A stretch of 64,000 nucleotides of DNA from Bordetella petrii (lineage in GTDB: Bacteria; Pseudomonadota; Gammaproteobacteria; Burkholderiales; Burkholderiaceae_B). Position numbers and translations under genes: made by a program. Shown piece by piece: positions 19,047 to 26,997 of the stretch. The stretch spans positions 343,073 to 407,072 of the forward strand of contig NZ_JAFMZZ010000001.1 in the NCBI RefSeq assembly GCF_017356245.1, written 5' to 3'. Under the pieces are notes generated by a model, which was given only the letters and a program-made list of their open reading frames with translations, was not told the origin of the DNA and searched no databases. Numbering within the stretch: the stretch's first letter is position 1; every line of letters begins with the position of its first letter.

Positions 19047-20321
19047 CTATTCGGTGAAACGCGAAAACCGGAACGGGCGCGCATCCACGCGCGGCGTGCG
19101 CCCCAGCACCAGATCGGCCATGAACTCGCCCGCGGCCGGTCCGATGCCGAACCCGTGGCCCGAAAAGCCCGAGGCCAGGAAGAACCCGGGCAGGCCGTCC
19201 ACGGGCGACATCACCGGCAAGGCGTCCGGCGTGACATCGATATAGCCTGCCCATGCGCGCCCGATACTGGCGCCGCGGAACACGGGAAACGTCTCGGTCA
19301 GCCGGCGCCATGCCGTCTTGACGGCCTGTGGCGATGCCACCGGATCCAGTACGCGGTGGCGTTCGAACGGGCTGGCGGCATCCAGGCCGAAGCGGCGCGG
19401 AATGGCCAGCTCTTCGAAAAAGCGCTTGCCGAAACGCACCTTCACGAAGGCATTGTTGGCCAGCCATGCACGCATGAATTTGCCCATCAGCCGGAAACTG
19501 TCGGGCACCACGTCGGCCATGGACGCGCCGAACTGCGATACGGTGTAGCCGCCGTCGGCGCGCTTGCGGCAGGTGAAATTGCGGGCGTTCACGGTGGCCG
19601 CCAGCGGCGCGTCGAACGGCTGGGTGCGCAGCACCGAACCCCTGACCTTCAACTGCGGAAACTCAATGCCGCTGTTGCCGCAGAACAGGCGCGACCAGGC
19701 GCCGCCGGCCAGCAGCACGGCCTGCGCCCGCACCGGCCCGTGCTCGGTGACGACACCCGCCACGCGCCCGGCTTCGATGTCCAGCCCGCGCACGGCGCAG
19801 TGCTCCAGCACCCCGGCGCCATGCTGCCGGGCCAGGCCGGCAATGCCCTGCGTGGCCATGCCGGGCTCGGCCACGCCATCGGACGCGCTGTACAACGCCC
19901 CGCTCCAGGCCCGGGGCGATTCGGGCAGATGGCGCAAAGCCTGGGCGCGGTCCAGCATCATGGCATCCGGGCCGAATGCTCGTGCGGTGTGCAGCCAATG
20001 CTGGTGCCGGGCCGCATCGCGGCTGCCTTCCTGCAAATACAGCATGCCGGTGCGGCGAAAGCCCACATCGGTGCAGGCCTGGATGTCACCCCACAGATGG
20101 TTGGCCCGCATCGCCAGCGGGACCTCGGCCGGATCGCGGTCCAGGGTGCGAACCCAGCCCCAGTTGCGCGACGATTGCTCGCCCGCCAGCACGCCCTTTT
20201 CGAATACACATACGCGCACCCCGGCCCGGGCCAGGGCATAGGCGGTGCTAACACCGATGATGCCGCCCCCAATGATGGCTACGTCTACCGAAGGCGGCAC
20301 AACCTGATGCATCGATGGCAT
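19047..20321 (-). CDS. FAD-dependent oxidoreductase, DadA/glycine oxidase-like
   Basis: A 424-residue flavoenzyme with a Rossmann FAD motif at the N-terminus (VDVAIIGGGIIGVSTAYALARAGVRVCVFEKG), a central ATR-like region and the C-terminal PDALPVMSPVDGLPGFFLASGFSGHGFGIGPAAGEFMADL segment. The family oxidises D-amino acids, glycine, sarcosine or related secondary amines. It is first in the minus-strand catabolic run; two palindromic sites lie just upstream. The natural substrate is unknown. Confidence 0.9.
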   Translation of the reverse strand: MPSMHQVVPPSVDVAIIGGGIIGVSTAYALARAGVRVCVFEKGVLAGEQSSRNWGWVRTLDRDPAEVPLAMRANHLWGDIQACTDVGFRRTGMLYLQEGSRDAARHQHWLHTARAFGPDAMMLDRAQALRHLPESPRAWSGALYSASDGVAEPGMATQGIAGLARQHGAGVLEHCAVRGLDIEAGRVAGVVTEHGPVRAQAVLLAGGAWSRLFCGNSGIEFPQLKVRGSVLRTQPFDAPLAATVNARNFTCRKRADGGYTVSQFGASMADVVPDSFRLMGKFMRAWLANNAFVKVRFGKRFFEELAIPRRFGLDAASPFERHRVLDPVASPQAVKTAWRRLTETFPVFRGASIGRAWAGYIDVTPDALPVMSPVDGLPGFFLASGFSGHGFGIGPAAGEFMADLVLGRTPRVDARPFRFSRFTE

Positions 20322-20325
20322 ATCG

Positions 20326-20358
20326 TATATCGATATAGTTGATTTGATATTCGATATT
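20326..20358. promoter_or_regulatory. Two palindromic operator-like sites
   Basis: A perfect 12-bp palindrome, TATATCGATATA (20326-20337), and a near-palindrome, GATATTCGATATT (20346-20358), stand directly upstream of the FAD oxidoreductase gene and next to the remnant IclR-type gene. Their symmetry and spacing suggest binding of a dimeric regulator, which is an inference. Confidence 0.5.
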
Positions 20359-20628
20359 ATTTATCGGCCCTGGCATTTTTGCAATCCACGGGACAAGAGG
20401 CGAAACGAAGCCGGCCCGGCGCAGCGGGTGGCCTATACACTGGAACAATGCGGCTATCTGAAGAAAGACGCCCGCATCAAACGCTATCGCGTCACCGTCA
20501 AGGCGGTCGGGCTGGGCTACAGCTATATCTCTGCGCCCACGTCTCGCTGGTTGCTGGAACGGGCCCGGCAAGATCTCGGGCCGTTGGTGATTCGCACGGC
20601 GCGCGCCATCAGCAAGAATACGGCTTGA
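20344..20628 (+). pseudogene. Remnant of an IclR-family regulator
   Basis: The 94-codon frame contains QRVAYTLEQCGYLKKDARIKRYRVTVKAVGLGYSYISA, which matches the wing region following the IclR helix-turn-helix, then LLERARQDLGPLV, which resembles the start of the effector domain. The first HTH helices are missing and the effector domain of about 170 residues is absent, so a full regulator would be two to three times longer. It is divergent from the catabolic operon that such a regulator would control. Confidence 0.65.
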
Positions 20629-20639
20629 TCTACCGCAAA

Positions 20640-20758
20640 AGCTATTGACGCTGAGGAAATTTCCGACCCCGCACGGCCAGCGATTCGTCTATCGTAGTTT
20701 CTGTGTGAAGCACCTACTCTCTCCAGGTACTACGCACACATCTTGGTAATGCTTTTAG
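20640..20758 (+). ncRNA. Possible structured small RNA before a strong terminator
   Basis: No coding frame is visible. The stretch contains an imperfect hairpin from GTGTG near 20702 to CACAC near 20738 enclosing ACCT/AGGT pairing, and leads into a strong plus-strand terminator at 20759-20790. A TTGACG at about 20646 lacks a good partner -10 hexamer. The call is tentative. Confidence 0.25.
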
Positions 20759-20790
20759 CCCCGCCCGGCTTGCCGTGCGGGGTTTTTTTT
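20759..20790 (+). terminator. Strong intrinsic terminator, plus strand
   Basis: A CCCCGC/GCGGGG stem continued by CGGC/GCCG is followed by eight T on the plus strand. The next gene on the left in this direction is only the IclR remnant. Confidence 0.85.
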
Positions 20791-20799
20791 ATCGATGCA

Positions 20800-20952
20800 T
20801 CAGCAGTTGCCTTTCTTGGCCTGCCCTGGCGGGCAGAATCCGCCGCCGCCCCCACCGCCATACGGATCAACGACGACGGCGCCATCCGGCGTATACACGG
20901 CACAGCCGCCCAGCAATGCGGCCATGATGGCCAGAGCACAGAAGATTTTCAT
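20800..20952 (-). CDS. Small putative lipoprotein with a polyglycine run
   Basis: A 50-residue product, MKIFCALAIMAALLGGC..., with lipobox LLGGC. After Cys17 comes AVYTPDGAVVVDPY, seven consecutive glycines, and a Cys-containing tail FCPPGQAKKGNC. Such glycine-rich short lipoproteins are common, unnamed and of unknown function. The start is preceded on the minus strand by an A-rich stretch, not a clear AGGAG. Confidence 0.6.
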   Translation of the reverse strand: MKIFCALAIMAALLGGCAVYTPDGAVVVDPYGGGGGGGFCPPGQAKKGNC

Positions 20953-21075
20953 AGTTTTGGTCGGAAGTTGAAAGCAGCGCTAGTGTATTGCCAGGCTTCG
21001 AAACAGAGAACGTAGGTCGGTAACCAGTTGTCTGGCTCGCGCCGTGCCGCGCTTTGCGCAGCAGCCCGCGGGCCA

Positions 21076-21111
21076 CAAAAAAGCGGGTTTCCGAACTGAT
21101 CGGAAACCCGC
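21076..21111 (-). terminator. Original terminator of the tRNA, now separated from it by the element
   Basis: On the minus strand a 12-bp perfect stem (GCGGGTTTCCGA with TCGGAAACCCGC, loop of five) is followed by TTTTTTGT. It begins just after the 3' end of the partial tRNA copy at 21120, as expected for the pre-integration tRNA gene. Confidence 0.85.
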
Positions 21112-21119
21112 GTCAACAC

Positions 21120-21169
21120 TTGGTAGGCCCCCTCGGAGTCGAACCGAGCACCAACGGATTATGAGTCCG
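21120..21169 (-). repeat. Left attachment site (attL), partial tRNA copy
   Basis: These 50 bases are identical to 31325-31374 and reproduce the 3' half of the tRNA (anticodon loop, variable region, T-arm, acceptor and CCA). Beyond the repeat the sequence diverges at once from tRNA sequence, so this copy is not a functional tRNA. Confidence 0.92.
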
Positions 21170-21283
21170 TTATGAGGATATCCAGTAAAATCCGTCAACA
21201 TACGCCAGACGGATAAATTATTGAAAACAAACAATTTTCTCGTCCATAATCATCCATAGCTATCCGGCACCATGCAGGCCAAA

Positions 21284-21302
21284 TCTGGCAATGATCTGGC
21301 AA
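21284..21302 (+). repeat. Tandem arm-type repeat, left end
   Basis: TCTGGCAATGATCTGGCAA carries two copies of (T)CTGGCAA 11 bases apart, 22 bases before the integrase ATG. The same tandem pair occurs at the other end of the element at 31240-31258 with one base changed. This pattern suggests integrase arm-binding sites. Confidence 0.6.
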
Positions 21303-21324
21303 TTACTTATAAGCGGACAAAACT

Positions 21325-22677
21325 ATGGACACGACCAAGCAATCGTTAAGCGACTTGAAACCCGGTACATTCCTCACGCTGCGGAAGGTCAAACCCACCG
21401 GCGCACTACAAGCGCGCAAGCAGGCAAACGGTGCCATCATGTTTTATTGGCGCTACTCGATGGGCACAAAAAGCGAACGCGTGCTTATCGGCCAGTACCG
21501 ATCAACAATCCCGCCCAAGCAACTCGATCCTGACAAAGGCGGTCGGTACTCCATCGCGGCGGCAGAACGTGCTGCAGAAAAAAAGGCAACCGACCACCAT
21601 AACCACAGGGATCAAGGCGGGTGGCCCGCTCTGCGAGAACAGAAAATCCGGGAGCAGCAAGAACTGCGCGAGGCGCAAGAGGCTGCCGAACGTGCCAAGC
21701 GAGCGGCGGGGCAATTTACGCTTGCACGACTGTGCGACGAATACTGCAAATACCTGAAGGCCTTGAAAAGGGACGCGCATCGTGATGCCGCCAGCATATT
21801 CAATCTGCACATCAAGGAAGCGTGGCCCGACATGGCCGATAGGCCTGCTAATGGCATAACGACAGACAACGTGGCCGACATGATGCGACGGCTGCATGAA
21901 CTCGGAAAAGGCAGAACCGCGAACAAGCTGCGCAGCTACTTGCGGTCCGCCTATCAAATTGCACGGGCGGCAAGAACAAAGCCAGCCATCCCTATTCTGT
22001 TTAAAAATTTCGATATCACGACGAACCCGGCAGCCGATGCCGCGCCAGATGAATCAAAGAACAGGACAGACAAAGACGAACTGTCGGACATAGAAATGCG
22101 CACGTATTGGAGAATCATTCGAGACATCCCCGATCTACGTGGCGCAATGCTGCGCCTGCATTTATTGACCGGTGGTCAACGTATCGCGCAATTGGTTCGA
22201 CTCCGCAACGAAGACATCGGCGAGAGCGAAATCACCATATACGACGGCAAGGGAAGACCTGGACGAGAGCCCCGCGCTCACATCTTGCCGTTGACCAAAG
22301 CAGCGGCCGCTGCAATAAAGAACCTGCCAACCAGCGGCACCTATGCCATTTCAACTGATGGCGGAGAAACACATGTAGCGCCAACAACCCTAAGCCGGTG
22401 GGCCGCTGAAATCGTGGGCGACAAGATACCGAGGTTCAAACTAAAACGCGTGCGATCCGGCGTAGAGACCATCCTTGCCAAGGCTAGCGTATCGAAAGAT
22501 ACGCGCGGGCGTTTGCTGTCGCATGGCATATCCGGCGTGCAAGATCGTAGTTACGACGCATACGACTACATCAATGAAAAGCGCACAGCCCTGGAAACGT
22601 TAAACGCGTTATTGCAACGGAAACCCGGCAACAACATCGTAACGCTGCCGGCGCGCACAGCGGGGACTGTAGCATGA
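21325..22677 (+). CDS. Tyrosine recombinase (site-specific integrase)
   Basis: The 450-residue integrase catalyses excision and integration at the tRNA site. The N-terminal third is charged and helical, with a short SAM-like core-binding domain (about 130-215). In the catalytic domain the first Arg is in LTGGQRIAQL (R286), Lys in PLTKAAAAAI, a second basic motif is KRVRSGVETIL, then His400 in LLSHGIS and the nucleophile Tyr410 in DRSYDAYDY. The normal box II HxxR is altered (KRVR), which is allowed in some phage-type integrases. It sits 155 bases from attL, with the gene pointing into the element. Confidence 0.92.
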   Translation: MDTTKQSLSDLKPGTFLTLRKVKPTGALQARKQANGAIMFYWRYSMGTKSERVLIGQYRSTIPPKQLDPDKGGRYSIAAAERAAEKKATDHHNHRDQGGWPALREQKIREQQELREAQEAAERAKRAAGQFTLARLCDEYCKYLKALKRDAHRDAASIFNLHIKEAWPDMADRPANGITTDNVADMMRRLHELGKGRTANKLRSYLRSAYQIARAARTKPAIPILFKNFDITTNPAADAAPDESKNRTDKDELSDIEMRTYWRIIRDIPDLRGAMLRLHLLTGGQRIAQLVRLRNEDIGESEITIYDGKGRPGREPRAHILPLTKAAAAAIKNLPTSGTYAISTDGGETHVAPTTLSRWAAEIVGDKIPRFKLKRVRSGVETILAKASVSKDTRGRLLSHGISGVQDRSYDAYDYINEKRTALETLNALLQRKPGNNIVTLPARTAGTVA

Positions 22678-23330
22678 GCGAGCGCAAACACATATACGGT
22701 GCTTGGCTGGACACTCGATTGCCCGGTGAAAGCGAGGGAAGCAAGAGAAGCGATGACATTTATGAAAGGCTGCGACTGACCGATATTCGAGAGAGCCTTG
22801 AACGTAGCGACGGCTTTCTCGATGAGTTACGCGAGCGGCTAGCAAGCGTCCGACTTAGCGATGCTATCAAGAACGGTACGAACGATGTTCCCGCATGGCC
22901 GACACAAAACGATGATCGACAAGCTATCGACGACTATTCCCAAGCGATAGAGGCGCTACTGCGACTTTCGCCTCATGGCGGCTTGCCGCCCATCGTCCGA
23001 GCGCATCTAGCGTCTGCGGGCCTTGCTCGAGGCGTCGCGTGGGAAGCTACAGCCGTCGCAACGGAGCAAGAATTGAGAAAACTCGCAATCATCGTCCGTC
23101 ATGCCAAGCGAACGCTAGCAGATGCGGTTGAGGCATACCCTCAAAAACGTGGCCGACCCAAAGGCAAAAAGGCGTTGCGTAACGATCTATTGCGGTGGTT
23201 GGTAGAAAAATTGAGAGTTGCGGGCTTAACGGCCGAAAGTGCCCGAGAGCGAGCCGAAAACATCTTGATTGACTGTCAAATTCCTGCCCCCACCGGGGAG
23301 CGCAACATACGGCGCGCCACGAATGAATAG
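22674..23330 (+). CDS. Unknown protein with AT-hook-like motif
   Basis: The 218-residue product starts at the ATG overlapping the integrase stop by four bases (ATGA), so expression is coupled to the integrase. It is strongly charged and mostly helical. Residues 159-165 read RGRPKGK, an AT-hook-type minor-groove DNA-binding motif. A directionality or nucleoid role is an inference; I do not recognise the family. Confidence 0.7.
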   Translation: MSERKHIYGAWLDTRLPGESEGSKRSDDIYERLRLTDIRESLERSDGFLDELRERLASVRLSDAIKNGTNDVPAWPTQNDDRQAIDDYSQAIEALLRLSPHGGLPPIVRAHLASAGLARGVAWEATAVATEQELRKLAIIVRHAKRTLADAVEAYPQKRGRPKGKKALRNDLLRWLVEKLRVAGLTAESARERAENILIDCQIPAPTGERNIRRATNE

Positions 23331-23478
23331 CCGCAGGTAAATCACAACGCTCAGCCTGCGTGGCTCATTCGCCGGAGGGTCATTAATTCATCCGACTACG
23401 CGATTTATTGACCATTACCGGCAGCCCCACAAATCCGGATGATCCGAGTGTGTCCCCAACAACCCGGAGCCATCCGCC

Positions 23479-23697
23479 ATGACCACCCCCGCCGCTGCTA
23501 CCCCATCCCGCCGGCTGATCCGCAAGCCGGCCGTTCACCACAAAACCGGCATAGGCCATTCGGCTATGTATGAGCTTATCTCCGCCGGCGAATTTCCTGC
23601 TCCCGTGAAAATCGGCACTCGCGCCGTGGCATGGGTAGAAGAGGAAATCGACGCGTGGATCGAGGCGCGCATCCAGGCTACACGCGGAATTCGCTAA
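23479..23697 (+). CDS. AlpA-family regulator (excisionase-like)
   Basis: The 72-residue protein has the AlpA/MerR-like winged helix pattern: RLIRKPAVHHKTGIGHSAMYELISAGEFPAPVKIGTRAVAWVEEEIDAWIEARI. AlpA proteins act as excisionase or master activators in phage satellites such as Gram-negative PICIs. A GGAG lies upstream of the ATG. Here it probably controls the replication genes that follow. Confidence 0.9.
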   Translation: MTTPAAATPSRRLIRKPAVHHKTGIGHSAMYELISAGEFPAPVKIGTRAVAWVEEEIDAWIEARIQATRGIR

Positions 23698-23820
23698 TCC
23701 GCGACGCATAACGACAAGACCCCGTTTGATTTAGCGCCACGCCAACGCCAAACAAAGAACCCCCGCGCCATCCACAAGGCGCGATGTGGGTGGCCGGGAG
23801 CGCGGCTTCTTGGAAAGCAT

Positions 23821-24093
23821 ATGAATTATAGAGAACTTAGCGAGCGCATCCAATCGGCGCGCCGTGTTGATGCAGCTATTACCGCCATGCAACAGGCCAT
23901 TCGAGAACCGGCCGCGCCGGGCACCGCTATGGGCCGTACATTCTTATATGGATTGCAGTACCACTACAGGAATGGGACGCTGTTGCATGCCCCTGATCTA
24001 GCGGCCATCTACGAACTGCTCGACCATGATATCCAAGGGAGACTGCACGCCGTTCTAGCGCGCGAAATCTACGTGCCTTCATACGGCCTCTGA
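23821..24093 (+). CDS. Small hypothetical protein
   Basis: A 90-residue product between AlpA and the primase gene. It is mainly helical (MNYRELSERIQSARRVDAAITAMQQAIREPA), with no recognised motif. It ends 12 bases before the primase ATG and shares its direction, so co-transcription is likely. Confidence 0.65.
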   Translation: MNYRELSERIQSARRVDAAITAMQQAIREPAAPGTAMGRTFLYGLQYHYRNGTLLHAPDLAAIYELLDHDIQGRLHAVLAREIYVPSYGL

Positions 24094-24105
24094 AGAGGAG
24101 GCAGC

Positions 24106-26379
24106 ATGCAGCACCTACCTATCGCCCTGGCGGGACTGGCCGCCTACCCGCAGTTTATTTTGTGGACGACGCGCCCCGGCCCGGATGAAAAATTCACGAA
24201 GCTGCCGACGAACATCCACGGGAAACCTGTGAACGCGCATGATCCGCAGCACTGGGTATCGTTCGACGAGGCCGCACGCGTCTTACCCCTTCACGGTCCA
24301 ACCTACGGTATCGGATTCGTCCTGTCCGATAAAGACCCTTACGTATTCATCGATGTTGACCACGCGTTGCAACCGGATGGCTCATGGTCGGCGCTCGCGC
24401 AAACGATGTGCCAAGCGTTCAACGGTTGCGCGGTGGAAGTCTCGCAATCCGGCACGGGCTTGCATATCATCGGGCGCGGTACACTGCGAGCTGATCACGC
24501 TTGCAAGAACGTCTCGCTAGGCCTGGAGTGCTACACGACGGAGCGTTTCATCGCGTTGACGGGTACGAATGCCGTCGGCAACGTCGATACCCTTATCGCG
24601 CCAGAAACAGCCACGTGGCTAACGGACTGGTATTTCAAGCCACGCGCTCGCCACAATGACCCCGACTGGCGAACAACGCCTGTTGATGACTGGCGCGGCC
24701 CGACCGATGACGATGACCTGATTCGACGCGCCTGCAATTCGAAATCAGCCGGCGCCGTGTTCGGTGGTCGCGCAACATTCAATGATCTGTGGTCGGCCAA
24801 CGATGAGGTACTGAGCAAAACGTACCCGGCGCAAAATTCGTGGGATTCTTATGACCGGTCGTCGGTTGATATGGCACTCGCGTCTCACCTTGCGTTCTGG
24901 ACGGGCCGCAATCACGAACGTATCGAAGCGTTGATGCGTCGTTCCGCCCTGGTTCGTGAAAAATGGGACCGTACCGATTATTTGCCCGGCACCATTGCCG
25001 AGGCGTGCGCGATGAACCGAGACGTATGCCGTGATAAGGATATGTCGCGCCAGCCGGTACAGGGCTTTACCGCAAACGGTTCGGCCATCGTTCTTGATGC
25101 TGATAGCGGAGAGGAAATATCAACGCTTGTTCCGCTTCCGTACACCACATTAGCTGGACGGCCAAAGAATGTGGCCGAAAACGTTCAGGCGGTTCTAGAG
25201 CGTGTGGGTGCCAAGGTCCGATACAACGTCATTACCCGCGATGTCGATATCGATCTGCCGGTGCCATCGATTCGCGGCAATGAGGCAAAACGGGCCTGGA
25301 TTCTTAGCGTTGCCGGTCATTTCGGTTTGTCCCGCGAAGGGATCGACGCGCACCTAACGTTGATTGCAGATGCCAACCGCTTCAACCCGATTGACGAATG
25401 GATACGCGGTAACGCTTGGGACGGCACCGACCGCTTGCCGTCGTTCTACGACACGTTGATACCTACCGACGATGAGCCGGTGCTTCCCGATGGGCGACGG
25501 CTGCGCCACGTTCTCATGATGCGCTGGATTGTGGCCGCTGCTGCCGCAGGAACGAGCCCATCGAATCAGGGATTCGTGATGCCGGGCGTACTGACCTTGC
25601 TAGGCCCGCAGGCATGCGGAAAAACTCGCTGGATTCGATCGCTAGTTGACGAAAGCATGCAGCCTTACGTGTTATCCGAATTCAAACCGGAGAACATTGA
25701 AAACAAAGATACGGTTCTAACCATCGTGCGGCATTTCGTGGTCGAACTAGCTGAAGTGGATGGCATCGTTCGCAACAGCGACTCAAGCGCCATGAAAGCG
25801 TTTCTAACGCGTAGTGTTGATGAAATCCGTCGGCCGTATGCCCGTGAAGTAGAACGCTATGAGCGCCGGACTGCATGCGTATCGACGGTGAACCGCCCAG
25901 AATTTCTGAAAGACACTACGGGCAATAGGCGATGGTGGGTCATATCGATCACGCGCGCGATAGCCGACCACGGCATCGACGTACAACAATTGTGGGCGCA
26001 GGCGCTACACATGTATGAGGTTGACGGCGTACACCCGTGGTTATCGTCCGATGAACTGGAAGCCCTGAACGGATCGAACCTTGCCCACGAGATTATCGAC
26101 CCTATCGAGGAACGTATTTTTACTGATCTGGATTGGCAGGCGGACCGTTCTCGGTGGGCATGGCGGACCGTTACCGCGATTCTGCAAGACGTAGGGATAC
26201 CCAACCCCTCCCCAAGCGAAACAAGGCGCGCAGGCGCGATCCTAGGCCGGTTTGACGTAGAGCGCAGGAAAGGACACGCCGGTACGCGTTTTCGGTTGGT
26301 GCCACCGAAGCGCAACGTGTTCGGAAATTCCGCCGTTGCCCCCCATGCCGACCACACGCCACCGGCCGGAAAGCCTTGA
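24106..26379 (+). CDS. Primase-polymerase/VapE-type helicase fusion
   Basis: The 757-residue replication protein has two parts. The N-terminal prim-pol domain shows the metal-binding motif FIDVDHAL (D83, D85) and the SGTGLHIIGRG segment (residues 115-125). From about residue 440 comes a VapE/D5-like SF3-type helicase with Walker A GPQACGKTRW (about 499-508), an acidic FVVELAEVDGI Walker B and a sensor segment TTGNRRWWVI. This is the usual layout for self-replicating satellites and PICIs. An AGAGGAGGCAGC ribosome-binding region is present. A candidate origin follows it. Confidence 0.9.
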   Translation: MQHLPIALAGLAAYPQFILWTTRPGPDEKFTKLPTNIHGKPVNAHDPQHWVSFDEAARVLPLHGPTYGIGFVLSDKDPYVFIDVDHALQPDGSWSALAQTMCQAFNGCAVEVSQSGTGLHIIGRGTLRADHACKNVSLGLECYTTERFIALTGTNAVGNVDTLIAPETATWLTDWYFKPRARHNDPDWRTTPVDDWRGPTDDDDLIRRACNSKSAGAVFGGRATFNDLWSANDEVLSKTYPAQNSWDSYDRSSVDMALASHLAFWTGRNHERIEALMRRSALVREKWDRTDYLPGTIAEACAMNRDVCRDKDMSRQPVQGFTANGSAIVLDADSGEEISTLVPLPYTTLAGRPKNVAENVQAVLERVGAKVRYNVITRDVDIDLPVPSIRGNEAKRAWILSVAGHFGLSREGIDAHLTLIADANRFNPIDEWIRGNAWDGTDRLPSFYDTLIPTDDEPVLPDGRRLRHVLMMRWIVAAAAAGTSPSNQGFVMPGVLTLLGPQACGKTRWIRSLVDESMQPYVLSEFKPENIENKDTVLTIVRHFVVELAEVDGIVRNSDSSAMKAFLTRSVDEIRRPYAREVERYERRTACVSTVNRPEFLKDTTGNRRWWVISITRAIADHGIDVQQLWAQALHMYEVDGVHPWLSSDELEALNGSNLAHEIIDPIEERIFTDLDWQADRSRWAWRTVTAILQDVGIPNPSPSETRRAGAILGRFDVERRKGHAGTRFRLVPPKRNVFGNSAVAPHADHTPPAGKP

Positions 26380-26401
26380 TATTGCTGGCTCTACAAGTAA
26401 T

Positions 26402-26531
26402 GGAGGCATGGGAGGCATAGATAAAGCTATATGGGAGGCTAGATGCATAACAGCAGCGTAACGGTAACGTGAACGACAGCAGCAGCGCCGCGCGCCCGCT
26501 ATACCCCCGAGTACGCCTTGCCTATGCCTCC
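26402..26531. repeat. Candidate replication origin with GGAGGC repeats
   Basis: Directly after the primase-helicase gene stand three direct copies of GGAGGC (26402-26407, 26411-26416, 26434-26439) in an ATGG(G)AGGC context, an AT-rich GATAAAGCTATAT segment, and an inverted GCCTCC copy at 26526-26531. Satellite replication origins often lie here as iteron-like repeats. Origin function is inferred. Confidence 0.4.
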
Positions 26532-26632
26532 GTATGCCGAAACCCATATTATCGTTTTAAATCAATGACTTATTTGGTGGCGACATGCTTTCTAGCACGC
26601 CGCACGAGTACGCCACCACCGCCAGAAAAATC

Positions 26633-26740
26633 ATGATGACCGCTGAAGAAATTCTGACGTTGCATTCTGATCTGTCGGCGAACGGTTTCGTACCGTTGAT
26701 GTGGACGATGATCAGCATTGCCGCTGGCGCGATGAGTTGA
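26633..26740 (+). CDS. Short frame overlapping the next gene; possible 5' part of it
   Basis: The 35-residue frame MMTAEEILTLHSDLSANGFVPLM... could be the N-terminus of the next protein in a shifted frame. It stays open to 26740, while the next gene's frame opens at 26671. A -1 shift near ATGTGG (26699-26704) would join MTAEEILTLHSDLSANGFVPL to VDDDQHCRWRDELKRRG. Sequence alone cannot tell a frameshift error from a real overlap. Confidence 0.4.
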   Translation: MMTAEEILTLHSDLSANGFVPLMWTMISIAAGAMS

Positions 26741-26991
26741 AGCGGCGAGGCAACGAGATAGAAGAAGCCTTGCGGTTTCTCGATGGTGTTAAGACGATTC
26801 AACGACCGCACGGCAGTAGCTATCACTTAAAGCATGTCGCGGAGCGTTATCAGGGTACGTACATCTGCAACGATGCCATGATCGCCGCATTGCTGACCGC
26901 TGGCGTACAGATTCAACGCATTCAAAACTCCCGCAACTGTGTATACGCGATTAGCAAGGCGCGGCTGCGAAATCGGCAAATGCGGAAATGA
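26701..26991 (+). CDS. Unknown small protein
   Basis: The 96-residue product starts at a GTG and reads (V)DDDQHCRWRDELKRRGNEIEEALRFLDGVKTIQRPHGSSYHLKHVAERYQGTYICNDAMIAALLTAGVQIQRIQNSRNCVYAI. It is cysteine- and basic-residue-rich and looks DNA-binding in tone, without a named fold. A shifted upstream frame (26633-26740) may belong to it. It ends 6 bases before the next ATG. Confidence 0.6.
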   Translation: MDDDQHCRWRDELKRRGNEIEEALRFLDGVKTIQRPHGSSYHLKHVAERYQGTYICNDAMIAALLTAGVQIQRIQNSRNCVYAISKARLRNRQMRK

Positions 26992-26997
26992 TGAGCC

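Noticed and set aside
21120..21169. A second tRNA gene at attL
   Set aside because: Only the 3' half of the tRNA is present; the sequence beyond 21169 does not form the D-arm or the acceptor 5' strand.
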